Assembly (NCBI GenBank): GCA_030654195.1
Contig: JAURXV010000048.1
Coordinates: 1-33,173, forward strand
Length of the DNA: 33,173 nucleotides
Direction of reading: 5' to 3'
DNA from: Syntrophales bacterium
GTDB taxonomy: Bacteria; Desulfobacterota; Syntrophia; Syntrophales; UBA5619
The first letter of the stretch is position 1. Each line of letters starts with the position of its first letter. The position numbers and the translations under genes were made by a program. This document shows positions 1 through 7,772 of this stretch, piece after piece. Below the pieces are notes generated by a model. That model was not told where the DNA came from. It worked only from the letters and a program-made list of their open reading frames with translations, and searched no databases.

Positions 1-44
1 CATGTTTGAGGGTCTGAAGGGCCTTCTCGACCAAATGGGGCAAG
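1..44. repeat. Left copy of 44-bp terminal direct repeat
   Basis: These 44 bases are identical to the last 44 bases of the window (33130-33173). An exact terminal overlap is what an assembler leaves when a contig closes on itself. It would also be seen if the window is one unit of a tandem array. The repeat lies inside an ORF that stays open across the join. Confidence 0.95.
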
Positions 45-142
45 CCATTCCCTCGCTCGCGGGGATTCCTGCCGGAATACCGGAGCCCGACATTCAATTC
101 CGGATTCTGGAAGAACTGCGATCCCTTTTTCCCGAATCTTAG
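1..142 (+). CDS. 3' part of an unrecognised ORF spanning the contig join
   Basis: This is the C-terminal part of a 124-aa ORF whose 5' part is at 32897-33173. Joining the two ends over the 44-bp overlap keeps one frame from the ATG at 32897 to the TAG at 140-142. The protein is helical and rich in Leu, Arg and Pro, and I recognise no domain. It has no clear ribosome binding site, and the frame is open upstream back to a stop at 32867. It may therefore be the C-terminal remnant of a longer protein rather than an intact gene. There is no sign of a signal peptide or membrane segment. Confidence 0.45.
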   Translation, partial: MFEGLKGLLDQMGQAIPSLAGIPAGIPEPDIQFRILEELRSLFPES

Positions 143-360
143 ATCACTCCGGAGTTTCCTGGTCAAATCCCCGGGAAGCCTGCGGCGAAGGGGCAAATGA
201 TGCCAAGCTGTGTCAATTCAAATCGAAAAAAATTAAAATGGCTCATTTGCGATCCAATATCAACATACCACATGGTGCTCAATAAACTTTAACCGGACAG
301 CTGTGTACCGGAGTAATAATCACCCTGGAACGGAATGGCCTCGCCAGATGAAGATTTCTC

Positions 361-389
361 TTGACAAGGGGGAGGGATTTCTTTAGATA
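361..389 (+). promoter_or_regulatory. Candidate sigma-70 promoter for the liv operon
   Basis: A perfect -35 hexamer TTGACA lies at 361-366. With a 17-bp spacer the -10 would be TAGATA at 384-389, a poor match. The operator at 400-417 would then lie just past the transcription start, a usual place for repression. The -35 is seen directly; promoter activity is inferred. Confidence 0.4.
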
Positions 390-399
390 GACAAAAATA

Positions 400-417
400 T
401 GATTGATCAGTCAGTCA
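400..417. promoter_or_regulatory. TetR/FadR-type operator palindrome
   Basis: The imperfect palindrome TGATTGA-TCAG-TCAGTCA has half-sites of the form TGAnTGA/TCAnTCA separated by 4 bp. It resembles the operators of TetR-family fatty-acid regulators such as Bacillus FadR (half-sites TGAATGA/TCATTCA). It lies between the candidate promoter and livH. The likely ligand-sensing regulator is the TetR protein encoded at 7773-8378. I saw no second full copy in the window. Confidence 0.55.
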
Positions 418-463
418 TTCGGTGGCAGCAGCAACATGTTTCCGTCGTTTCAATGCTTTTTAC

Positions 464-484
464 ATGTACGATCCGGCAGGAGCC
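464..484. repeat. 21-bp direct repeat, copy 1
   Basis: The 21-bp sequence starting ATGTACGATCC and ending GGCAGGAGCC is identical to 7751-7771, where it supplies the ribosome binding site of tetR. Here it sits 140 bp before livH. The two copies bracket the AT-richer liv-fadD block. Confidence 0.8.
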
Positions 485-624
485 GAGGTGAAGATGAAGC
501 CGGTTGTTTATGAGTTTTGTGAAGGGGATGAACAGCCATTCGGGGATGGCCTTGATCGGCGCCCTGATGGAACGAACAGTATTGAAAGAAAGACTTTGCG
601 GGGTCAGTTTGGGCGGGAAACCTC

Positions 625-1491
625 ATGTTCATACAACAAGTCATAAACGGTTTGGCCATGGGATGCATCTATGGTCTGGTGGCTCTTGGCTTTGTTCTCA
701 TTTATAAAGCCACGGAGATCATCAATTTCGGCCAGGGTGATTTGATGATGATCGGCGCCTTCTTGGCCTTTACCTGTGTGAACTTCCTGCACCTTCCTTT
801 TTTATTATCCCTCCTCATTGCCTTGGTTCTTATGGGATTCCTGGGAAAAATTATTGACCGGTTTGTGCTCCGACCCTTAGTCGGCGAACCGGCCTTTGCC
901 ATGGTTATGGCCACCATAGCCATAGGCATCCTGCTCCGAAGCCTTGGGGGCATGATCTGGGGCTATGATACCTACAAGTTCAGCGCCGGGATTACTGATG
1001 TTCCCGTACGAATCGGATCATGGGCCGTGTCCTCGGTTAATCTCTGGATTATGGCCATCACCGTACTTTTAATTATCGTCCTTTACTTTTTTTTCAACAA
1101 AACCAAAGCGGGCGTTTCCATGGAGGCCGCCTCCCAAAATCAACTGGCGGCCTATCTGATGGGCATCGGCGTAAAAAAGGTTTTTTCCAACATCTGGGGG
1201 ATCAGCGCCATGGTGGCTGCCGTGGCCGGTATACTCCTGACCCCCATTCAATTTCTAAATTACAATATGGGGTTTATCGGCCTTAAGGCCTTTCCGGCGG
1301 CCGTGCTTGGAGGGTTCGGCAGTATCCCCGGGGCTATTGTGGGGGGAATCATTATCGGGATATCCGAGTCTTTGGCCGGTATATATCTGCCAAGAGGGTT
1401 TAAGGAAGTATTCGCCTGGGTCATTTTGATCCTGGTGTTGATGATTCGACCGGAAGGCCTCTTTGGAATCCACCAAAAGAAGAGGGTTTAA
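625..1491 (+). CDS. livH: Branched-chain amino acid-type ABC transporter permease LivH
   Basis: An integral membrane permease of 288 aa, the usual LivH length. It is very hydrophobic with about eight membrane segments, and its N-terminus has the family pattern (NGLAMGCIYGLVALGF, then ATEIINFGQGDLMMIGAF). It would form the translocation channel with LivM, driven by LivG and LivF and fed by the periplasmic protein encoded at 4401. It is the first gene of a compact five-gene operon, with livM starting 3 bp after its stop. The upstream ribosome binding site is weak (GGGCGGG). Transporters of this class next to CoA-ligase genes often import organic acids rather than amino acids, such as the Hba and Cou systems for aromatic acids in Rhodopseudomonas. 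The substrate here is therefore open. Confidence 0.93.
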   Translation: MFIQQVINGLAMGCIYGLVALGFVLIYKATEIINFGQGDLMMIGAFLAFTCVNFLHLPFLLSLLIALVLMGFLGKIIDRFVLRPLVGEPAFAMVMATIAIGILLRSLGGMIWGYDTYKFSAGITDVPVRIGSWAVSSVNLWIMAITVLLIIVLYFFFNKTKAGVSMEAASQNQLAAYLMGIGVKKVFSNIWGISAMVAAVAGILLTPIQFLNYNMGFIGLKAFPAAVLGGFGSIPGAIVGGIIIGISESLAGIYLPRGFKEVFAWVILILVLMIRPEGLFGIHQKKRV

Positions 1492-1494
1492 ACC

Positions 1495-2571
1495 ATGCGC
1501 TTTGTCAAGCGGATGAACTATCTGCAAGACATCCAACTCTTCAAGTATCATTCCACCATCGGTTGGTACCTGATTCTCATTACGGCCTTTCTGGCGGCCC
1601 CTCTGGTCATGGGTACCTATTGGGTCTCGCTTTTGATTCTTATCGGGATCAACATTATCGTGGCCCTGGGTTTGAACTTAGTCACCGGTTATACCGGCCA
1701 GGTCTCTTTGGGACACGCCGCTTTTTTTGCCGTCGGGGCCTATACCTCGGCGGTGTTGACCGGAAAATTCGGCGTCTCCTTCTGGCTGGCCCTGCCGGCT
1801 TCCGGCGTGGTGGGGGCCCTGGTCGGTATCGTTGTCGGGCTTCCGGCCCTGAGATTAAAAGGGCTTTACCTGGCCATTGCCACCATGGGCTTTGGGTTCA
1901 TCATCGAAGAAATCATCGTCCAATGGGAGCCGATCACCAATGGGGTCAACGGTCTTTCAATAAAGCGCCCGTCTCTCGCGGCTTTTTCCTTGGCCAGCGA
2001 TAAACATTTTTATTATCTGGTTTTTCCCATCGTCCTGCTTTCCGTTCTGGTTTTAAAGAACCTCTTGCGCACCTCCAGCGGCCGGGCCTTTCTGGCCATC
2101 CGGGACAGTGAAACCGCGGCTGAATCCATGGGTATCAATCTGGCGGTGTATAAGACGGCCGCTTTTTGTATAAGCGCCTTTTATACCGGGATAGCCGGAG
2201 CCCTTTTTGCACATTTCATGCGTTTTATCGGTCCGGAGAATTTTACCATTCTGGAATCCATCAGCTTTTTGGTGATGATCCTGGTCGGCGGTCTGGGTTC
2301 GGTGCACGGTTCGGTATTCGGGGCCGTATTTATCACCTTTTTGCCGGAAGGGATAAGTCTGAGTAAAGATTATCTCCCGACTTTTATCGGTCAACAGGCC
2401 GGTCTCCAGGCGGCGGTTTACGGGTTGGTGTTGCTCCTCTTTATTCGCTTCGAACCCTTGGGGTTATACGGGCGGTGGTTGAAAATCAAATTCTATTTTG
2501 AAAATTTTCCCTTTTATAAAAAAGATACCTTTCGAAAGGTGCGCAAGTTTCACCGAACCCAGAAGCAGTAA
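1495..2571 (+). CDS. livM: Branched-chain amino acid-type ABC transporter permease LivM
   Basis: The second permease subunit, 358 aa, within the LivM range. It has multiple membrane helices and the family signature region around GLNLVTGYTGQVSLGHAAF (about residues 61-80). A cytoplasmic loop, SGRAFLAIRDSETAAESMGI, resembles the EAA-type loop that contacts the ATPase. The start ATG at 1495 lies 3 bp after the livH stop, so the genes are probably translationally coupled. The C-terminal tail is basic and hydrophilic. It should heterodimerise with LivH. Confidence 0.93.
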   Translation: MRFVKRMNYLQDIQLFKYHSTIGWYLILITAFLAAPLVMGTYWVSLLILIGINIIVALGLNLVTGYTGQVSLGHAAFFAVGAYTSAVLTGKFGVSFWLALPASGVVGALVGIVVGLPALRLKGLYLAIATMGFGFIIEEIIVQWEPITNGVNGLSIKRPSLAAFSLASDKHFYYLVFPIVLLSVLVLKNLLRTSSGRAFLAIRDSETAAESMGINLAVYKTAAFCISAFYTGIAGALFAHFMRFIGPENFTILESISFLVMILVGGLGSVHGSVFGAVFITFLPEGISLSKDYLPTFIGQQAGLQAAVYGLVLLLFIRFEPLGLYGRWLKIKFYFENFPFYKKDTFRKVRKFHRTQKQ

Positions 2572-2616
2572 TGACAGGACATATAGCCTACAAATCTTTT
2601 AAGGGACGCTGAAAAG

Positions 2617-3402
2617 GTGACGAAAGAGAAAAAAGAGTGCTCGTTTTTTCAAGTAACCGATCTCTCCATTCAATTCGGAGGTATCCTGGCCTTGGAAAAG
2701 GTGGATCTGGAAGTTCAACGTGGAGAGGTTCATGCCATTATCGGCCCGAACGGAGCCGGAAAAACGACCCTGTTCAACTGCATCTGCCGACAATACAAAG
2801 CAGATTCGGGAAGGATATATTTTAAAGGAAAAGAAGTATCAAAGCTCAAACCGCACCAGGTGGTTTCCAACGGTATTGCCAGAACTTTTCAGAATATCGA
2901 GCTTTTCACCAATATGACGGTTATGGACAATATGCTGCTCGGTTGCCATTCCAAAAGGCAAACCGGTTTTTTCTCGGATCTTGTTTTCTGGGGGAAAGCC
3001 CAAAACCAGGAGATCGAATTTAGGGAAAAAGTGGAAAAGGTCATCGATTTCCTGGACCTTCAGGCCTATCGTAACCGGCTCGTAGGAAATATCCCTTATG
3101 GCGCCCAGAAATATGTAGAATTAGGAAGGGCCCTGGTCATGGAGCCGGAGCTTCTCTTATTGGATGAACCCTCCTCAGGTCTCAACATGGAAGAGACCCA
3201 GGACCTGGCCTTCTCAATTGAAGATATCAAAATGGATCTTGGCATTACCATTATTCTCGTGGAGCATGACATGCGTCTGGTGGTCGATGTCTGCGATACG
3301 GTCACGGTCCTTAATTACGGCCGTCTATTGGCTCATGGCCGGCCCACGGAAGTGGTCAAGGATCCGGAGGTTGTCAAGGCCTATCTGGGAGAAGAAAATT
3401 AG
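2617..3402 (+). CDS. livG: ABC transporter ATP-binding protein LivG
   Basis: A cytoplasmic ATPase of 261 aa from a GTG start; no good upstream ATG is in frame. Visible motifs are Walker A GPNGAGKTT (about residues 43-51), a family-typical degenerate signature IPYGAQKYVELGRAL in place of LSGGQ, Walker B LLLLDEPSSGL, and the H-loop LVEHDM. The degenerate signature is normal for LivG. It pairs with LivF to power LivHM. The gap after livM is 45 bp, and livF begins 1 bp after its stop. Confidence 0.92.
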   Translation: MTKEKKECSFFQVTDLSIQFGGILALEKVDLEVQRGEVHAIIGPNGAGKTTLFNCICRQYKADSGRIYFKGKEVSKLKPHQVVSNGIARTFQNIELFTNMTVMDNMLLGCHSKRQTGFFSDLVFWGKAQNQEIEFREKVEKVIDFLDLQAYRNRLVGNIPYGAQKYVELGRALVMEPELLLLDEPSSGLNMEETQDLAFSIEDIKMDLGITIILVEHDMRLVVDVCDTVTVLNYGRLLAHGRPTEVVKDPEVVKAYLGEEN

Positions 3403-3403
3403 T

Positions 3404-4171
3404 ATGCCGATGCTGGAATTGAGAAATATTGAAGTCTCCTACGGACCGGTCAGTGTGGCCAAAGGGATTTCCTTTAAAATAGAAAAAGGGGCCATGGTCA
3501 CCATCCTGGGGGCCAATGGGGCCGGGAAAACGACCATCCTGCGCACGATCTCCGGTCTGATCGAACCGGAAAAAGGGAAAGTGCTCTTTGAAGACCAGGA
3601 AATCCAAGGCTTGGAGCCGGAAGAAATCGTCAAAAGAGGGATCTCCCAGGTTCCCGAGGGGCGAGAAGTTTTCCCCGATCTTTCCGTTCATAAAAATTTA
3701 ATGATGGGCGCTTTTATACGCAGAGACCAAAAAGAGATTGGAAAGGACATTCAAAGGATTTTTGGTTATTTCCCGGTCCTCCATCAACGAAAGGACCAAC
3801 TGGCTTATACCTTGAGCGGTGGAGAACAACAAATGCTGGTTATCGGTCGGGCCCTGGCCTCCCGCCCCAAACTCCTGCTTCTTGATGAGCCTTCATTGGG
3901 GTTGGCCCCTTTTATGGTTAAAGAATTATTCGGGATCATCAAACGGATCAATGCTGAAGACGGAACGACCATATTATTGGTTGAACAGAACGCCCGAATG
4001 GCCCTTTCCATTGCCCAACATGGGTATATTCTGGAGGTGGGGCGAATCGTCATGGACGATACCACCGAACGCCTTCGGGAGAATGAGGATGTCCAGGAAT
4101 TCTATCTGGGGATGCGGGAAGAGGGGGTTCGGGGCGCGCGACGTTGGAAGAAAAAGAAACAATGGAGGTGA
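3404..4171 (+). CDS. livF: ABC transporter ATP-binding protein LivF
   Basis: The second ATPase subunit, 255 aa from the ATG at 3404. Motifs are Walker A GANGAGKTT, Q-loop region SQVPEGREVFPDLSV, signature LSGGEQQML, Walker B LLLLDEPSLGL and H-loop LVEQNA. An in-frame ORF extends upstream inside livG, but homology begins at MPMLELRNIEVSYG, so 3404 is chosen. The C-terminal tail (GARRWKKKKQWR) is basic and longer than usual, and it ends just before the 87-bp tandem repeats. It may have been altered by the repeat expansion. Confidence 0.92.
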   Translation: MPMLELRNIEVSYGPVSVAKGISFKIEKGAMVTILGANGAGKTTILRTISGLIEPEKGKVLFEDQEIQGLEPEEIVKRGISQVPEGREVFPDLSVHKNLMMGAFIRRDQKEIGKDIQRIFGYFPVLHQRKDQLAYTLSGGEQQMLVIGRALASRPKLLLLDEPSLGLAPFMVKELFGIIKRINAEDGTTILLVEQNARMALSIAQHGYILEVGRIVMDDTTERLRENEDVQEFYLGMREEGVRGARRWKKKKQWR

Positions 4172-4172
4172 G

Positions 4173-4429
4173 GGGGAAAAGCTACAAAGGTCATCATTAG
4201 CCACCACATCACAAAGGGAGGAGAAAATGGTCTTACAAAAGAAAAAATTAGCGGCGAAAGGGGAAAAGCCACAAAGGTCATCATTAGCCACCACATCACA
4301 AAAGGAGGAGAAAATGATCTTACAAAAGCAAATATTAGCGGCGAAAAGGGAAAAGCTACAAAGGTCATCATTAGCCACCACATCACAAAGGGAGGAGAAA
4401 ATGGTCTTACAAAAGAAAATATTAGCGGC
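4173..4429 (+). repeat. 87-bp tandem repeat, about three copies, over the livK start region
   Basis: Three near-identical units with a period of exactly 87 bp (29 codons) run from about 4173, 4260 and 4347; the third ends near 4429. Each unit carries a strong Shine-Dalgarno (GGAGGAG) and an ATG about 5-7 nt later, at 4227, 4314 and 4401. All three ATGs share one frame with no stop between them. The unit would encode a 29-residue repeat beginning GEKLQRSSLATTSQREEKM. Only the last ATG leads directly into a signal peptide. Confidence 0.93.
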
Positions 4430-5603
4430 CATCATGGCCATAGTCTGTTTATTTATCCTGGGTGTTAGTTTTAGCTGGGCAGAAGACGGGGTATCCAACA
4501 CCGAGGTCAAGATCGGCGCCACTGTGGATCTCTCAGGGCCGATTGCCTTCATGGGCAAGGGGGTTACGGATGGGGCCAAGCTCTATTTTCAATACATTAA
4601 TGACCAGGGCGGTGTTTATGGCCGTAAAATAAATTTCCTGATGGAAGACGACGGGTACCAGTCTCCCCGGGCCGTTCAAGGCGCCAAAAAACTGATCACC
4701 AGGGACAAGGTCTTCTGTATGTTCATGATTCTTGGCTCGGCCCAGGTCAATGCCATGTATCCCCTGATGGAAGCCGACGGTATTCCCATTGTTGCACCGG
4801 CCACCCAGAACCAGGATATGGGGGTGCCTCCGCGCAAGTTCCTGTTTTTAGCCGATACGCACTACACGGCCCAGGGTAAGCTGGCCATAGAATATATTGT
4901 GGAAACAATGGGCGAAAAAAAGCCTAAAATAGCATCTATTTTTCAGGATGACACGCCGGGCCATGATTGGCGAAACGGGGTGCGTCATGGGGCCAAATAT
5001 TATGGTTTGGAGGTATTGGAACTGCCTTATAAAAGAGGGGCGGTCGATTTCAGTTCCCAGATGGCTAAAAGCAAGGAGGCCGGAATTACCCATATTCTGG
5101 TATGGTCCCTGGTTCGTGAGCCGGCCATTTTAATGAAAGAAGCCCAACGTCTGCAATACAAACCAACCTATTTTTATGCCAATCCCTCCATAAACAAAAA
5201 GGTACTGGAATTGGCCGGTGACGCCCTCACATACAACAACAAGGTCTACGCGACCAATATTATGATCGATCCCTATCGAGATAAGACGCCGGCCGTTCAG
5301 TTATTTGAGAAAAATAGTGCCAAATATAAGATGGCGACGATAGAAAACTCCTATAACACTTACGGCTACCAGGCGGCCATCACCTTGGTGGAGGGTCTCA
5401 AGCGAGCCGGCAAGGATCTGACCCGGCAAGGGCTGATCAATGCCTTGGAGACCTTCAATAAATACGATAACGGCATGATGGCCCCGATCACCTGGGGGCC
5501 CAACCTGAGGGCCGGCGGGCATTCGATTAAGGTGTTTCAGGCCAAGGAAGGGGATTGGCATGCCATCACGCCGGGATGGGTATTTTCCAAGATTCCGGAT
5601 TAG
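4401..5603 (+). CDS. livK: Periplasmic substrate-binding protein of the Liv-type ABC transporter
   Basis: A periplasmic binding protein (Peripla_BP_6 type) of 400 aa. From the ATG at 4401 the N-terminus is a textbook signal peptide: a KK charge pair, a hydrophobic core LAAIMAIVCLFILG, and a likely cleavage site after SWA near residue 27. There is no lipobox cysteine. The mature part begins with VKIGATVDLSGPIAFMGKG, the family's ligand-binding start. Two upstream in-frame ATGs with good ribosome binding sites (4227, 4314) exist because of the 87-bp repeats. They would add 29 or 58 hydrophilic residues before the signal peptide. The ligand is not predictable; the fadD and beta-oxidation context suggests a carboxylic acid. 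Confidence 0.9.
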   Translation: MVLQKKILAAIMAIVCLFILGVSFSWAEDGVSNTEVKIGATVDLSGPIAFMGKGVTDGAKLYFQYINDQGGVYGRKINFLMEDDGYQSPRAVQGAKKLITRDKVFCMFMILGSAQVNAMYPLMEADGIPIVAPATQNQDMGVPPRKFLFLADTHYTAQGKLAIEYIVETMGEKKPKIASIFQDDTPGHDWRNGVRHGAKYYGLEVLELPYKRGAVDFSSQMAKSKEAGITHILVWSLVREPAILMKEAQRLQYKPTYFYANPSINKKVLELAGDALTYNNKVYATNIMIDPYRDKTPAVQLFEKNSAKYKMATIENSYNTYGYQAAITLVEGLKRAGKDLTRQGLINALETFNKYDNGMMAPITWGPNLRAGGHSIKVFQAKEGDWHAITPGWVFSKIPD

Positions 5604-5809
5604 TCCTTTTTATTCTTAGACAGGATTAGCGGACTCGCAAAAAGTCACCAAAGTCGTCACCCCGGCGAACCCCGGATCATGTCCGGGGCAGGCGCCGGGG
5701 TCCGGAAATAGCAAAGGCTTCCTATAGGGGTAGGCTTCCGCCGGATAACAAAATGGACCATTTAGGGCTCTTTGGTGCTTCATTATTTTCCGACTGCAAG
5801 GTGAGTTTT
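5604..5809. other. livK-fadD intergenic region
   Basis: About 200 bases without a gene. It holds the nested palindrome at 5659-5701 and a short AGGCTTCC direct repeat near 5715-5740. The ribosome binding site for the next gene (AAGGTGAG) is at its right end. Confidence 0.6.
5659..5701. repeat. Nested intergenic palindrome, REP-like
   Basis: The outer arms are ACCCCGGCG (5659-5667) and CGCCGGGGT (5693-5701), perfect over 9 bp. The inner arms are CCCCGGA (5670-5676) and TCCGGGG (5682-5688), perfect over 7 bp with a 5-nt loop. Its GC richness in an AT-richer stretch suggests a dispersed REP/MITE-like palindrome or an mRNA-stabilising hairpin. No T-tract follows, so it is not a classic terminator. 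Confidence 0.65.
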
Positions 5810-7630
5810 ATGCCAAACCAATCGTCCCCGGACCCTTCGCTGGATACAGTGCCCAAACTGTTTCAAGCGCAAGTGAGGCGTTTCCAAAACCAAGTGGCCA
5901 TGCGGGAAAAGGTTCTCGGCCTTTGGAAAGAAATCTCCTGGAATGAATACCGGGAAAATGTGCGAATGGTCGCCATGGGTTTGCTGGCCTTCGGTGTGGG
6001 GAAGGGCCAGTGCGTTTCGATTATCAGCGGGAACAATAAGGAGTGGTTATACTGTGATATCGCCATTCAATCTCTCGGTGGTATTACCGTGGGGATATAC
6101 ACGACCAATTCGTCGGAGGAAATTACCTATATTCTCAATCATTCCGAATCGAGAATTTTTTTCGTTGAAGACGAAGAACAGTTGGATAAGGTTTTGTTGG
6201 CCAGAGCGGAGATCCCCCTTTTAGAAAAGGTCATCGTCTATGATATGGAAGGGCTCAGAAATCTCAAGGATCCCCTGGTTATGAGTTTTGAAGATTTTAT
6301 GGCCCTGGGGCAAAAGGCATTCCAGAAAGAGCCTGACCGGTTTGATCAACTTTGGCCTCGGGTGAAGCCGGAGGACACGGCTTTAATCGTTTATACCTCC
6401 GGCACCACCGGACCTCCCAAGGGCGCCATGCTCTCCCATCAGAACGTAACTTGGACCAACCGGGCCCTGGTTAAAAGCAATACCACTTATGAGGGGGACG
6501 AAATCCTTTCTTACCTCCCTCTGTGCCATGTGGCCGAAAGAAACAGTACCACCTTCGCGGCCCTGACCAATGGGTATATCATTAATTTCGCGGAAAATAT
6601 GGAGACCGTTCCGGAGGATTTAAGGGAAATTTCCCCCCATTCCTTTTTTGCCGTACCGAGGATCTGGGAGAAATTTTATTCCCAGATCCTCCTCCGGATG
6701 CAGGAATGCACCTGGTTGGAAAAAAAAGTTTTTGCCTGGGCTATCGTTGTGGGTCAAAAGGCCTCCGGCCTTAAATTGGATCACCAACCTTGGCCCGTTG
6801 CTCTCAAGATCAAATATGCCCTGGCCCACTTCCTGGTGTTTCGGAATTTAAAACGGCTCTTGGGTCTGGAAAGGGCCAGATATATGATCTCCGGCGGGGC
6901 GCCCATTTCGCCTGATATCCTCAAATTTTTTCACGCGGTGGGACTGTCCATCAGGGAGGTTTATGGGCAGACCGAGGACACCGGTCCTACTTCCATTCAT
7001 CAGGGAGAGGATATCAAGCTGGGAACCGTCGGGAAACCCATTCCGGAAACCGAGGTGAGGATTGCCGAAGACGGAGAGATCCTGGTCCGGGGGTCCCATG
7101 TATTTCAAGGGTACTTGAAGGCCCCGGACTTAACCAATGAGACGATTATTGATGGCTGGCTACATTCCGGGGATATCGGTCGATTCGATGAAGAGGGAAA
7201 TCTGGTTATTACCGGTCGCAAGAAGGATATTATCATCACCTCCGGCGGCAAGAATGTAACCCCCCAATTCATTGAAAACAAGCTTAAATTCAGTCACTAT
7301 ATCAATGATGCGGTGCTCATCGGGGATGGCCGGAAATACCTGACCGCCCTGATCATGATCGACAAGGAAAATGTAACCCAGTATTCCCAGGATAACCGTA
7401 TCCCTTTTACAACCTATAAAAGCCTTTGCCATAACGACGACATTAAGGATCTTATCCAAAAAGAAGTCAATAAGGTGAATAAAACACTGGCCCAGGTGGA
7501 AACTATCAAACAGTTTCGCCTTATTGATATCGAGATGACCAGTGACGACCCCGAGATGACGGCCACGATGAAGCTGAAGAGAAAATATGTCAATGAACGC
7601 TTTAAGGATCTTATTCGTGAAATGTATTAA
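5810..7630 (+). CDS. Long-chain acyl-CoA synthetase (AMP-forming)
   Basis: This enzyme activates a carboxylic acid to its acyl-CoA with ATP via an acyl-adenylate. It has 606 aa from the ATG at 5810, chosen because AAGGTGAG lies 5 nt upstream; an in-frame ATG at 5753 has no ribosome binding site. Motifs are the P-loop YTSGTTGPPKG at 195-205, the A8 region GWLHSGD at 449-455 followed by GRKKD at 469-473, and the C-terminal lysine region TMKLKRKYV. Length and motifs match the FAA1/FadD15-type long-chain ligases. It would supply CoA esters to the beta-oxidation genes downstream and is the only intact CoA ligase in the window. Confidence 0.9.
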   Translation: MPNQSSPDPSLDTVPKLFQAQVRRFQNQVAMREKVLGLWKEISWNEYRENVRMVAMGLLAFGVGKGQCVSIISGNNKEWLYCDIAIQSLGGITVGIYTTNSSEEITYILNHSESRIFFVEDEEQLDKVLLARAEIPLLEKVIVYDMEGLRNLKDPLVMSFEDFMALGQKAFQKEPDRFDQLWPRVKPEDTALIVYTSGTTGPPKGAMLSHQNVTWTNRALVKSNTTYEGDEILSYLPLCHVAERNSTTFAALTNGYIINFAENMETVPEDLREISPHSFFAVPRIWEKFYSQILLRMQECTWLEKKVFAWAIVVGQKASGLKLDHQPWPVALKIKYALAHFLVFRNLKRLLGLERARYMISGGAPISPDILKFFHAVGLSIREVYGQTEDTGPTSIHQGEDIKLGTVGKPIPETEVRIAEDGEILVRGSHVFQGYLKAPDLTNETIIDGWLHSGDIGRFDEEGNLVITGRKKDIIITSGGKNVTPQFIENKLKFSHYINDAVLIGDGRKYLTALIMIDKENVTQYSQDNRIPFTTYKSLCHNDDIKDLIQKEVNKVNKTLAQVETIKQFRLIDIEMTSDDPEMTATMKLKRKYVNERFKDLIREMY

Positions 7631-7750
7631 GCCCCGTCTAATGAGGCAGTAACCTGGGAGAAGCGCCGGCTTGATTTTGAAGGCCGGTAATCGGATAACG
7701 CTTTCAAGGAGAGACCGTAGTTATGAAGACAATTTGTTGCATCGTCCATC

Positions 7751-7771
7751 ATGTACGATCCGGCAGGAGCC
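7751..7771. repeat. 21-bp direct repeat, copy 2 (includes tetR ribosome binding site)
   Basis: Identical to 464-484. Its GGCAGGAG is the Shine-Dalgarno of the tetR start at 7773, so this copy looks native to tetR. The region 7631-7772 otherwise holds no gene. Confidence 0.8.
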
Positions 7772-7772
7772 T

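Larger units (their letters stand above)
143..624. other. Long leader and intergenic region upstream of livH
   Basis: About 480 bases without a convincing gene. The left half is AT-rich. It holds a promoter-like element near 361-389, a TetR-type operator at 400-417 and a 21-bp sequence at 464-484 that recurs before tetR. Short overlapping ORFs between 422 and 707 have no recognisable domain and are treated as chance. Confidence 0.6.

Noticed and set aside
422-707. Short overlapping ORFs in the livH leader
   Set aside because: Three overlapping frames give 62-74-residue products with no family features. None has both a ribosome binding site and protein-like composition, and one runs into livH.
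4173-4429. The 87-bp repeats as a CRISPR array
   Set aside because: The units are contiguous with no unique spacers, are in frame with livK, and contain ribosome binding sites and starts. They are a tandem duplication, not a CRISPR.
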